NCBI GenBank assembly: GCA_963575745.1
Contig: CAUYUJ010015839.1
Span: forward strand, 145,001-209,000
Origin: Prorocentrum cordatum
Lineage: Eukaryota; Sar; Dinophyceae; Prorocentrales; Prorocentraceae
DNA: 64,000 nt
Reading direction: 5' to 3'
Shown here: one piece after another, positions 1 through 9,485 of the stretch
How the letters are laid out: each line of letters begins with the position of its first letter
Position numbering within the stretch: position 1 is the stretch's first letter
Position numbers and translations under genes: made by a program
The notes under the pieces: generated by a model
Database searches by the model: none
Seen by the model: the letters and a program-made list of their open reading frames with translations, nothing else
Told to the model about the DNA's origin: nothing

Positions 1-470
1 ACCTCCTCCCCATTCAACCAAGGACGCAACTGACCAACTGCGACGACGACGGCATCCCGCTCGATACGTCCTCAACACTTCCCCAGAGACGCCCTGGCCG
101 GAGATGCCCCGAAGCTGAGGACGGGCTGTCACGCCCGAGACGTCATCGAAATTCAATCAAGCTGGTGAGTTGCCCGCGGATGCGCTAGTGTGCATTGCGG
201 CCATGGAGGCGCGGTGCGCATACCCTTCTGTAGTCCAACCCGTTCGGGTGGTTGCGATCGGTGCCAGTCAGCTCCTACAGGCCGAAAGTGTCATAATCTG
301 GTTTGGATATCCATCTCCGCCGGAGAGTGCTCGGCCGAATGCTTCTCCCAAGAGCTGGTGTGGCAAGAAGCCCCCCCCCCCAAACAGAAAGGGGCTTCAT
401 AGTCTCACTTAGCCTGCGGGTGCAAGGGAAAGGTGAAACTTGTTTTGGGGGATCGCATGTTCGCAAGATG
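1..470. other. non-repetitive stretch, no gene recognised
   Basis: Mixed-composition sequence with short open frames only. None shows a domain, a consistent codon pattern or a recognisable family. A run of ten C lies near 370-380. Confidence 0.4.
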
Positions 471-650
471 GTCGTCGTCGTCGTCGTCGTGGTCGTCATC
501 GTCGTCTCCTTCTTCCTCCGCCATGCTATTCCTCTTTTCCCCCTCCCCTCGTCCTCTCCTTCCTCCTCATTATTCCTCCTCCTCCTCCTCCTCCTCCTCA
601 TCCTTACTCCTCCGGTTCTGCTTCTTTCCTCCTCCCCTTTCAAAAGATGG
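471..650. repeat. GTC and TCC triplet microsatellites
   Basis: About 471-510 is an impure GTC tract and about 565-625 a TCC/CTC tract. They generate poly-Ser, poly-Leu, poly-Pro or Arg/Glu-rich open frames on both strands. These are composition artefacts, not genes. Confidence 0.85.
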
Positions 651-1135
651 CGGCCACCCAGCCCACAAATTCGGTTCGACGGCTTCCCTCAAATAATTAT
701 TCCACTGTACGCCCCGCCCCCACTTCCCTGGTCAAACCAACTGGCCAAGGCATCGATGCTGGATGGACGAATCAGAATACGCGAAGCGTCAATAGTTTCT
801 CTGCTACTTCGCCTAAGTGACTATCGATGGAGGCATGGAAGCTTCGGAGCCAACACGATGACACCACTTCCAATTCCACACCTCATAATACGTACACAAG
901 AGACCTGAAAACACAATGACTGAACCACGAGAGCATTTCTTTATGTTCGGCGATGACGGGGGTCATGGGGGAGGGGGGGGGCGGGGGGGGGGTATGACGC
1001 AACGCCCCCCCCCCCCGCCGTGTGGCTCTGGCACCACAGCCGCGCCCGCGCGCACGACGCGCGACGAGCGACGAACGACGACGACGACGACGAGGACAAC
1101 GCGAGCAACATGTAGGTGGCGATATGCCCCACTGC
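651..1135. other. non-coding stretch with homopurine/homopyrimidine runs
   Basis: No gene recognised. G runs at about 967-992 are followed by a C run near 1004-1018. A short GAC tract lies at about 1074-1095. Confidence 0.4.
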
Positions 1136-1275
1136 GCCTTTGTACACATCGCTCGCGTACACCACATCGCGCGCGAACACCACAACACCTGCGTACACCG
1201 CAAGAGCCGTGTGCAACACAGCGCCTGTGTACACCACAGTGCTTGCCTACACTACAGCGCCGGTGTACATGTGTG
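1136..1275. repeat. 18-bp minisatellite (GTACACCACAGCGCCTGT-like), left array
   Basis: About seven degenerate copies of an 18-bp unit containing GTACACC and CAGCGCCTG. The same unit returns at 2465-2585 in the same orientation and at 3000-3160 inverted. Confidence 0.8.
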
Positions 1276-1339
1276 AGAGAGCGTGATCCACCGCCGCTTT
1301 ACTATGGAAAATTGCCAACCTTTTCCTCCGGAACCCAAG

Positions 1340-1447
1340 GGTCGCCCCCCCCCCCTCCGAAAATCCCCCCCCCCCCCCTGCTGGAACCCCTCCCCCCCCC
1401 CCTCCCCCGGCAACCCCTCCCCTCCCCTAACCGCTCCCCCCCCCCCC
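1340..1447. repeat. C-rich tract
   Basis: Runs of 6-12 C separated by a few bases. The runs create proline frames on one strand and glycine frames on the other, and no gene. Confidence 0.8.
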
Positions 1448-1448
1448 C

Positions 1449-1590
1449 CCTCGAAAACCGGGGGGGTCACTACCGGTTCGAACCCCCCCCCCCTCTCGAA
1501 AACCGGGGGGGGTCACTACCGGTTCGAACCCCCCCCCCCTTCGAAAACCGGAGGGGGGTCACTACCGGTTCGAACCCCCCCCCCCCCCTC
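1449..1590 (+). repeat. ~40-bp unit with GGTTCGAACC, three copies
   Basis: Three units read TCGAAAACCGG, a G run, GTCACTACC, GGTTCGAACC, then a C run. Each unit is itself fold-back-like because AACCGG and GGTTCGAACC pair. Inverted copies occur at 2226-2440. Confidence 0.75.
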
Positions 1591-1599
1591 ACCGCCAGC

Positions 1600-2222
1600 A
1601 AACGACTCCTGGTCCCTACCACCGTCCGCATCACATCCCCCACTGTTGTTCCCAGCACCACTGTCCTCACCACCACTGTCCCCACTGGTTCCACCACCGT
1701 CCCTACTGTCCCCACCAGTGCCCCCACCACTGTCGCACTGTCCCCACTGTCCCCACCACTGTTCCCACCACGGTTCCACTCTCCCCACTGTCTCCACGGC
1801 CCCAACCACTGCCCGACTATCCCCACTGTCCCCACTGTCCCACTGACTCCTCCGCTGTCCCACTGAGCTGTCCCACTGTTCCCACCACTGTCCCCACTGT
1901 CCCCACCACTGTCCCCACTGCACCTCTGTCCCATTGTCCCACCGCCGTCCTCGCCACCGCCTTCACCACTGTCCCCACCACCATTGTACCCTCCACTGTC
2001 CCACTGTTTCCACCTCATTCCCACTGTCCCCACACCACTGTCCCCACCACCACCGTCCCCACCACTGTCCACTGTCCCCACTGTTCCCACCATTGTCCCC
2101 ACCACTGTCCCCACCACTACCGTCCCCACCACTGTCCCACTGTCCCACTGTCCCCACCGCTGTCCCGCTGTCCCCTTACCACTGTCCCCACCACCACCGT
2201 CCCCACCACTGTCCGCACCCCC
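1600..2222. repeat. CCCCACCACTGT minisatellite
   Basis: More than 40 degenerate copies of a 9-12-bp unit (CCCACTGTC, CCCACCACTGTC). All frames stay largely open and encode Pro/Thr/Ser/Val on the plus strand and Gly/Asp/Ser on the minus strand. This is why long open frames lie here. Confidence 0.85.
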
Positions 2223-2225
2223 ACT

Positions 2226-2440
2226 CGCTTTTCGAGGGGGGGGGGGGTTCGAACCGGTAGTGGCCCCCTCGGTTTTCGAGGGGGGGGGGGGTTCGAACCG
2301 GTAGTGACCCCCCCCCTTTTCATGATGAACTGGGGGGGGGGGGGAAAGTTCGAACCGGTAGTGACCCCCCCCGGTTTTCCGGAGGGGGCGGGGGGGGGGA
2401 AGGGGTTCGAACCGGTAGTGACCCCCCCCGGTTTTCCGCC
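2226..2440 (-). repeat. ~40-bp GGTTCGAACC unit, inverted copies
   Basis: Four or five copies of the unit at 1449-1590, reverse-complemented (GGGGGTTCGAACCGGTAGTG and on), with G runs of variable length. Confidence 0.75.
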
Positions 2441-2464
2441 AGCAGCGGTAGAACACGCTCTTTC

Positions 2465-2585
2465 ACATGTGTACACCGCAACAACCATGTGCGACAGAGC
2501 GCCTGTGTACACCACAATGCTTGCGTGCACCGCAGCGCCTGTGCACGCCACAGCGCCTGTCTACACCACAGCATCCGCCAGGGCA
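2465..2585. repeat. 18-bp minisatellite, middle array
   Basis: The same 18-bp unit and orientation as 1136-1275, with GTGTACACC and CAGCGCCTGT recognisable in most units. Confidence 0.8.
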
Positions 2586-2609
2586 GTGCTGATAATCGAA
2601 TGCGATGTT

Positions 2610-2735
2610 TTTCCCTCTTCCCTCCTCCTCCACCTCCACCTCCACCTCCACCTCTTTCTCCTCCTCCTCCTCCGCTTCGTCCTCGTCCTCCTCCTACTCC
2701 TCCTCTTCCTCCTCCTCCTTACCCCCTGTCGTGCG
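2610..2735. repeat. CCTCCA / TCC tract
   Basis: A CCTCCA hexamer tract grades into TCC/CTC triplets. Simple sequence. Confidence 0.9.
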
Positions 2736-2999
2736 GGGTGGCGCTACATCGCACGTGCGCAATTCAGCGCGCAGTGCACCGCATAATGGTTTATTGAATC
2801 GGTCCACTTGGTTCTCGCACGGCCAATTTAGCTGGAGCCTCCTGGACGCAGGCAGATGGGAGAAGTCAGGGTGATGCGGGCGGACTCGGGAGAACTCGTC
2901 GATTCCAGCGGCGCTCCTTTGTCCATAAGGATTCCTTTGTATTGATTCCTGTGGAATCCACAAGCGCTCCACTTTGTCATACGGACTCCTGCGAACATT

Positions 3000-3160
3000 C
3001 GATATGCAAGTGTGGCGCTGTGTTGCACACGGTTGCTGTGGTGCACACAGGCGCCGTGGTGTACACAGGCACCGCAATGCACGCAGGCATTACGGTGTAC
3101 ACTGGTGCTGTGTTGCACACGGCTGATGTGGTGTACGCAGGCGTTGCGGGGTCCATGACA
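3000..3160. repeat. 18-bp minisatellite, inverted array
   Basis: Eight or so units of GTGGTGTACACAGGCGCC-like sequence, the reverse complement of the arrays at 1136-1275 and 2465-2585. About 260 bp of unique sequence (2736-2999) separates it from the TCC tract. Confidence 0.8.
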
Positions 3161-4127
3161 CCCGTAGTCATGCCCCAAGCATTCAAAAAATGGTCTCCAC
3201 CTACCGAAACAGATCTCAATTCAGGACCTGTTCTTCAGGTCTGTTACACATCCGAGACCCAAGTCTAAACGTCTTCCTCTGGCCTTCCCCTTGCCACCCA
3301 CTCTTCCTGCTCCTGCATCTTCGGGCATTGCCGGGGCCGGAAAATGCTCCCAAAACAGCGATAAGCCAAATGCAGAAGGAACCGTATCAAAATTTGTGAT
3401 TTTTAAGCGCCGGCTGACTCGGATGCTGCGTGGCGTCCAAGATAATGTTGACGGCCGCGGCAAGGTCACCTGAACAGCGACACTCGTAGCAAGAGCCGCT
3501 GCCAGGACGACATTTGACTCCTCTCCCATGCGCGCCAGAGAACTCGGAGAGAATATGTAACAAATACCACATCGCCTAATTCTAGACGCGATGCGATGCA
3601 ACAACCATGGGGAATAATGTGCACTTTGCCGTGGGCCGACCCCGAACGAAGGTCAGCAATCTCCGTCCTCCCTCGCAAAAACAATAAGGGTCGGATTGAA
3701 CAACAAAACACATCGGTTCTTCTTCGGTTGCCTGTCTTCCGGCTCGACCACATCTGTGATGCCTCGTCATCTTGCACTGTCAGATTTGGCTCTGGAGCCA
3801 GACCACACCCGGACCCTTCTCCAGCCATCGCCCCGACTCAATGGACCTGCCGACCTGGCTCGGGTCGCGCAGGCGAGGGGCCACCAGAATGGGCCAGCGG
3901 AGCAGAACGATAGCGGACATGGGTCCCACAAGCCGGTCGGGCCCCCATGCTCGTGTCAAGACTTGAGGTCGAAAGATCCACCCCCGTAGTAACCACTCCG
4001 ACACGCGAAGTCGTTCGGCAAACGCGCCCGAAGAAGGAATCAAACAGGGCAGGGCTGTTCAGTAAACGCCCAAGGCCGTTCAGGAAGCGCCAGTTGTCGG
4101 GTCCGGGTGGCTTTTCCTCCCTTGAAA
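3161..4127. other. non-repetitive stretch, no gene recognised
   Basis: Unique sequence of moderate GC with overlapping short open frames on both strands, the longest about 127 codons (3221-3604, minus). The frames shift against each other and none shows a motif. A decayed gene cannot be excluded. Confidence 0.35.
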
Positions 4128-4273
4128 GACGGGGGGCCACGAAGGGCTGCGACGGGGCCACGAAGGGCAGCGAAGGGGCCGCGCAGGGGTGCAACGGGGC
4201 CACGAAGGGCAGCGAGGGGGCCACGAAGGGCAGCAAGGGGGCCACGACGGGCTGCAACGGAGGCGCAAGTTGG
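4128..4273. repeat. GGGGCCACGAAGGGC minisatellite, locus 1
   Basis: About seven units of 21-22 bp built on GGGGCCACGAAGGGCAGC. The plus-strand frame reads as repeats of Ala-Thr-Gly-Pro-Arg-Arg. The same unit forms arrays at 52925-53110 and 54171-55140. Confidence 0.85.
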
Positions 4274-4469
4274 AGGCCTGGAAATGGGCACCAACACCAA
4301 CACAGGGGGTTGCCTCCACAAGTGGAAGACGATCCTAGATTTCGGTGGTGGTGATAATATTTCCGTCACCTTGGAAGCAATACTATTACTACCATCGCCG
4401 AGATCGGGATCTTCGTCCCTCGGTGGAGGCACACCGCCGATACTGGTGTTGGTGTCAACCTGTAGGCCT
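4274..4469. mobile_element. fold-back / MITE-like element H with AGGCCT ends
   Basis: The left half starts AGGCCTGGAAATGGGCACC and contains ACCAACACCAACAC. The right half ends GTGTTGGTGTCAACCTGTAGGCCT, its approximate reverse complement. The inner parts also pair (GATCCTAGATTTCGG with the complement of CCGAGATCGGGATC), so nearly all of the ~196 bp folds back. It has no coding capacity. It lies directly after the minisatellite. Confidence 0.6.
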
Positions 4470-4673
4470 GCGAGCGAGGTCGCCTCTGGCCTGCCTCCAC
4501 GCCGTGCGCAGCGCCTCCTCCGAGGGCCCCGGGCCGACGATGGTGCGCAGCAGGGACGCGTCCGGGCCGGTCGCCATGCGCGCACGCGCGGCCTCGGCGG
4601 GGGGGTCGCCCAGGGCTCCTCGGGGGCCCGCCCGCTCGCCTGTTCCATCCCGCCGTCGGTCTCTCTATCTCCC
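4470..4673. other. short unique GC-rich stretch
   Basis: No gene recognised between the fold-back element and the TCC tract. Confidence 0.4.
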
Positions 4674-5275
4674 CTCCCTCCTCCTCCTCCTCCTCCTCCT
4701 CCTCCTCCTCCTCCTCTCCTCCTCCTCCTCCTCCCTCCTCCTCCTCTCCTCCTCCTCCTCCTCCTCCTCCTCCCTCCCCTCCTCCTCCCTCCCTCCCTCC
4801 CTCCCTCCCCCCTCCCTCCCTCCCTCCCTCCCTCCCTCCCTCCCTCCTCCCCTCCTCCTCCCTCCCTCCCTCCCTCCCTCCCTCCCCTCCTCCCTCCCCC
4901 TCCTCGCTCCTCCCTGCTCCCTCCTCCTCCTACCTCCTCCTCTCCTCCTCCTCCTCTTCCTTCTCCTCCTCCTCCACCTCCACCTCCACCTCCACCTCCA
5001 CCTCCACCTCCACCTCCTCCACCTCCTCCTCCTCTTCCCCCTCCTCCTCCTCCTCCTCATCCACCTCCTCCTCCTCCTCCTCCTCCTCCTCATCCTCCTC
5101 CTCCTCCTCCGGGGGGGCCCGCCCCTCGCCTGTTCCATCCCGCCGTCGGCCTCTCCATCTCCCCTCCCTCCTCCTCCTCCTCCCTCCTCCTCCTCCTCCT
5201 CCTCCTCTCCTCCTCCTCCTCCTCCTCCTCCTCCTCCTCCTCCTCCTCCTCCTCCTCTCCTCCTCTTCCTCGCCC
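4674..5275. repeat. 600-bp TCC/CTC/CCTCCA tract
   Basis: Nearly pure pyrimidine on the plus strand: TCC triplets, a TCCC tract (about 4790-4900) and a CCTCCA hexamer tract (about 4970-5015). A 50-bp segment with GGCCCGCC...CCCGCCGTCGG at about 5110-5160 repeats the sequence just before the tract (about 4623-4665). This suggests that the tract and its border were tandemly duplicated. Confidence 0.9.
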
Positions 5276-6238
5276 CGCGCCGCCGCGTCGCTGCCCGCCC
5301 CCCCCCCCGCGCGCTTGTAGCCTGAAGCCCGCGCACCTGCGTCCGCGCGAGAACGCGAGGTTGCATGCCTGGCGCACGGAATTGGAGGCGTTGCCACATT
5401 GCTGCGCCCGGACGCCGAGCATGTTCGCAAGGAGCGGGGCGTCGGCGTCGAGGCCGGCAGCAACTGGAAAAGGAGTCAGAAAACCGCCGCTTGCAATGGG
5501 GCTAATACGTCGCGGTTTCCCCGCCAGAATCACAACTAGAAGGCGTGGAATGGGCGCTCGACTCCACGGTTAACCACTGGGGCCCGTAGAGAACGCCGCG
5601 CCTCCCCAGTCGCGGCCGCAACGTTCGCCCTTGATCGTCGGATTCGATATTCCAGGCGCGGCGCCAAGAAAACGCCATCGATGCCACCCCGATTCGCCCG
5701 CTCGTCCTCTCGGGGCGGCCCGCGCGAAGCGCGACCTGTTCTCTCAGGGAGACCCGCGCCATTGTCCGCGCGACGGGGCCTCCTGCAATCAGATGATCGA
5801 CGTTCCCGCCTATGGACGACGGGGGCGCTGAAAGTCCCGGGTCGCTTCGCGCGATCGCTGCCCACGCGCGTCGTGCGCGGCAACAGCCGCCAAGTTGCCC
5901 CCCCAGAACCACTCCCATTAAATGACTGCGCCCCCCTTACAGACAGTCGGGAAGTCGGTGCGATCTGAGAACTCGGCCCGAAGACTCAAATCGCGCGAAG
6001 GCAACGGGCGATTGGCAAAGCCAGGCCAAGGGCCGTCGGCGCAGTCAGCCCGGCGAATAAAAAATTCGGCGGCAAGGCGCGAGGGCGGGCGCATCGCCGG
6101 GCGCCGGGAAGCGCGCGCCCCGACCACCGCCAGAGGCCATAATTCTAGAACCTCGATAAATGATCACGCCCCCGTGATCGAGTAGCGATGGCCCGCGATG
6201 GCCGCGTCGAGTAGCGACGGACGCCGTTGTTGTGCGCA
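5276..6238. other. unique GC-rich stretch, no gene recognised
   Basis: Overlapping open frames of 65-140 codons on both strands, all arginine-rich as expected from GC content. No motif, repeat or recognisable family seen. Confidence 0.35.
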
Positions 6239-6785
6239 GCAATAATCCCCCTCCTCCTCTGCCGCCTCCTCCTCCTCCTCCTCTCGCTCCCTCCTCCCCT
6301 CCTCTCCTTCACCTCCTCCTCCTACTTTTCTTCCTCTTCCTCCTCCTCCTCCTCCTCCTCCTCCTCTTTCCCTTCCTTCCTCCGCGTGTTAAAAGTCAGC
6401 ATGTGGACTTTGTACAAGGGGGGCCTCAGCTCTCTTACAGTGATCCTCCTCTTCCACCTCCTCTCCTTTCTTCTCCTCCTTTGTTTTTCTCCTCCTCCTC
6501 CTTTTCCTTTTCCTCCTCCTCCTCCTCCTCCTCCTCCTCCTCCTCCTCCTCCCTCCTCCTCCTCCATTTCTCCTCCTCCTCCTCCTCCCCCTCCTGATCC
6601 TCCTCCTCTTCCTCCTCCTTTTTCTTCTCCCCCTGATCCTCCTCCTCCTCCTCCTCCTCCTCCTCCTCCTCCTCCTCCTCCTCCTCCTCCTCTTCCTCCT
6701 CCTCCTCAGGTCCTCGTTCTCCTCCTCCTCCTCCTCCTCGTCCTCTTCCTCCTCCTCCCTCCGACTCCCGTGTTGTTTTCGTTGC
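6239..6785. repeat. 550-bp TCC/CTC tract
   Basis: Pyrimidine-rich plus strand interrupted near 6385-6460 by about 70 bp of mixed sequence. The tract explains the long Pro/Ser/Leu and Glu/Arg open frames here. Confidence 0.9.
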
Positions 6786-7316
6786 TGTTGTTTCCGTTGC
6801 TGCCGTCCTTCGTCGTTTCCGTGCGGACCCGCCCGCAACCCGCTTAAGCGGCGGCAGCGTCAGCAGGATTGGCAATGGGGTGAGGGGAAGAAGGAGCGGC
6901 AGGAGGAGGACGGCTGCTACTTCTGTTGCAAGCGCTTCAATCTGCCAATGATTATTCACCCCAAATCAGAAGCACCCACTTAGACATAATCATTGGCTCC
7001 ATAGTCGAAATGTGGCACGACGAAGCAACGTCTCCAACGTGTTTATGCATATCTTCGTCCGCATATGTCCAAAACGTTCTTGGGTTCCTGATGCGAGCTT
7101 GCGCGTGGCAAATGTGCCAGAATAGGTGAAACTTATGAGATAGCTTCCAAGCCCGCTCCTCCGCCAGGAGGCTTTCCCCGCTCAGCTGAACGTAGCACAG
7201 GAGAACACATCCGCGCAATGACAATTGGCCAGCCGATCTAGCCCAGTGGCTGGGGGGATGTCTGGCCCCTATTTTTCAACGATAACGTAAACAGAACCCA
7301 CATACCAGCCGCAAGT
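6786..7316. other. unique stretch, no gene recognised
   Basis: Lower GC than its surroundings. Only short open frames. It lies just downstream of the minus-strand pseudogene and may hold decayed sequence of it. Confidence 0.35.
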
Positions 7317-8210
7317 CTACGCCTGCGATCGCGTGCGCTGCCAGTCGTGCTTCTCAAGCAACAACTTTGCGAAACGGCTCATGTGTCGCGTTGTGGCAGC
7401 CTTGGTCTTTGGCTTAGGCCAGTCGGATGATGTTTAGATTATGTTGTACGTCAAGGCTCCCTGCAGCTTCGACGATTTGATTTCTTTAGGCTGAACCTTG
7501 TACCAATTCTTCAGCTCAGATGCCACGTTTGCAGCTTGCTCTTTTTGCAGATTGCTAGACCTTGCTCAAGTGTGCGCGCAGCGTGCAGATCATGATTACT
7601 TCGGGCCTCATGCCACGAATGGCAAATAGCTTGGAAAGCACGCAGCCCTCGGCGGCCAACCCTGCTAGATACGATTCGTGCGTCCGAAGCGCGACCCGAA
7701 AAGGCGCGTCGCGGTGAACGCTTGCCCGCCGAAGCTTGTTTTCGAGAAGGCTGGTGCGACGCAGCCAGCAACAGTTATCAGCATCCCAACGCTTCAAACC
7801 AAGGCACATGCTATAGAATTCCGAATCAACCATCTTGATGCACATGTTTGCCGCCACCGAGAACGGGCATGCACTTTCAATCAGAAACAGGCGTCTGCCC
7901 TGCCCCAAGAACGTTCATTGCCCAAGCAAAAGATGATAATATAGCGCCGATCGTGCCTGGTCCGAACGTCAGATTTGTCGATGCAGTTGAAGATCTGCTC
8001 TGTCTGCATTGTTGACCCATCTGGCGCGAGAAGGGAATCCCATGATAACGTGAAAAGCCTTTCATGCATGGTCATGGGCGCTCCGTCCGCGTGCAACCCC
8101 GCAGGGTGCATCTATCGAATTCTGCCTCTCGCGACGTCGGGTGCTTGTCAAGATCGGGCGGCCCTTCACTGATTCCCAAAATGAAAACCTTCAACCTCGC
8201 TCACCTTCAA
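7317..8210 (-). pseudogene. decayed gene of an uncharacterised multicopy dinoflagellate-type family
   Basis: Read on the minus strand from about 8210. The frame at 8207-8110 reads VFILGISEGPP...DKHPTSREAEFDRC. A second frame (8111-7975) gives LHADGAPMTMHERLFTLSWD and SLLAPDGSTMQTEQIFNCID. A further change gives FAWAMNVLGAGQTP, then (7908-7555) MVDSEFYSMCLGLKRWDADN followed by CCWLRR. A last frame (about 7540-7317) gives ELKNWYKVQPKEIKSSKLQG and TRHMSRFAKLLLEKHDW, with an in-frame TAA at 7436-7434 and a TAG at 7319-7317. The order of blocks (H-x-DG-P near the start, F/Y-S-x2-LGL-x-RW-x4-CCW in the middle, K-x4-L-x-LT...R-x2-S/R near the end) resembles, from memory, a large uncharacterised family found in many copies in symbiotic dinoflagellates. 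Function unknown. At least three frame changes and two stops mark it as a pseudogene. Confidence 0.6.
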
Positions 8211-9052
8211 AATCGGTTTTCCAATATCTCTGCCTGTGCGCGCCGAGCTTTTCAAATACTTGAACTGGGCATATTACAAGATGGCTCTGGACTTCCCCCT
8301 CGGGCCCCCTAGGCGACGCATTTGATGTCAGGCGCGTGCTCCGGCCACCGCAGGAAAAAAACACGACAGTTCGATGCGCAGTCTTGGCGCCCCAAGTCCT
8401 GGGGCGCGAAGAGCGCGCTCTGCACCCTGATCGCTGGCGGCTTGACAGTATTCAAGCACCCTGAGATTGAAAATGGGGCTCTGGGGATGGGGTTGCCGAG
8501 CGCGCCTTCCACGGCGGCAGCGCGCCTTCGAAGCGATCGAGACTTGGCCGCGAACGAACTTCCATCCTGGGTCGAAGCAGACGTCACCGCACCGACTCTT
8601 TTTTTTGCCAACCCCCCTGTGCGCCCATCCTTGCCACTAGCCGCGAGCCCGCTAGATATCGAGAGGACGCTCCAAGCAACGAGCCGCAGAAACGACGATC
8701 GTCACATCTGCTAGGCCATGCAAAAAAACAAAAAAACACGCAGGCGCGGTGCCGAACGAATGGGTGCGAGTTCAAATGGTTACGGAGTGGGCGTTGTTTG
8801 CGCGCGGTTAATGGTTTTTGCATCATGCTTCACACTTCGCTCCCGTGATCCCCGATGTGACCTCACGGTTCCTAGGGTGGGAGGCCCATGCGAGTCCCGT
8901 CAAGACCTCATGGGAGTTCCAAGGGGAGCATGGTCGGGGATGCAATGGGGCCCCAGCTGCCGACTTACACGCAAATGATGATTGGCCGCGGGATCTAAGG
9001 AGTCCAGTCTGAACCCAAAGAGCCCTCAGCGTTGACCCCAAGAGCAACCGAA
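8211..9052. other. unique stretch, no gene recognised
   Basis: A plus-strand open frame of 130 codons (8322-8714) has no recognisable motif. The region immediately upstream of the minus-strand pseudogene could contain its lost 5' part, but I cannot identify it. Confidence 0.35.
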
Positions 9053-9335
9053 GTTAACCCAAAGAGCCCCAAAGAGACCCCAATAACCCCAAGGCCCCCA
9101 GAACCCTAAGAGCCCAAAGACCAAAACAAGCAAAAACCAAGAACCCGAAGAGCCCAACTGACGCCAAGAACCCCAAGAACCCCAAGAGCCCCAATAAGCC
9201 AAAGAACTCTAAGACCCCTGAGAACCAACAACCCCAAGAACCCCGCGCAACCCGAGAGCCCCAAGAGCCCCAAGAGCCCCAGTGACCCCGAGAACCCCAA
9301 GAGCCCCAGAACCCCAAGCAACCCAATGTTCTTAC
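9053..9335. repeat. CCCCAAGA-type minisatellite, locus 1
   Basis: About 25-30 degenerate copies of AGAGCCCCAAGAACCCCA-like 9-mers. On the minus strand it reads as Gly/Leu-rich low complexity (LGLLGLLGFLG), which is not a membrane protein. It is related to the CCAAGAGGCCCC repeats found throughout the window. Confidence 0.8.
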
Positions 9336-9485
9336 ATATGTTTGTTTTTCCCGTGCCGACCCTTGCGCGCGCCGCGCCCCGAGGCGACTGACGGCGTCGA
9401 GAGCTCGAGAGGCTGCTCGAGCGCGCTGTAGAAACACGGGCGCTGCCCCATGAGAGCGCGCACATGTAGAAACAGGGCCGCGGAC

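Larger units (their letters stand above)
1262..2478. repeat. large inverted-repeat structure enclosing minisatellites
   Basis: The end near 1262-1297 (GTGTACATGTGTGAGAGAGC and on) is the approximate reverse complement of the end near 2447-2478. Inside these ends, copies of an AACCGG...GGTTCGAACC unit are direct on the left (1449-1590) and inverted on the right (2226-2440). They flank a CCCCACCACTGT core. The whole is therefore a ~1.2-kb, roughly symmetrical fold-back. Confidence 0.65.

Noticed and set aside
1449-2440. GGTTCGAACC motif as a tRNA T-loop
   Set aside because: No acceptor stem, anticodon arm or A-box lies upstream, and the motif is part of a ~40-bp repeat in direct and inverted arrays.
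1600-2456. Long Gly/Asp/Ser-rich minus-strand and Pro/Thr-rich plus-strand open frames, resembling cell-wall or mucin proteins
   Set aside because: They are translations of the 9-12-bp CCCCACCACTGT minisatellite; all frames on both strands are similarly open.
4107-5573. 488-codon plus-strand open frame with poly-Pro, poly-Leu and poly-Ser
   Set aside because: It consists of the GGGGCCACGAAGGGC array and the TCC tract; no non-repetitive domain.
9054-9437. Leu/Gly-rich minus-strand frame that looks like a transmembrane protein
   Set aside because: The hydrophobicity is a product of the CCCCAAGA repeat read on the minus strand; the residues repeat with the 9-bp unit.
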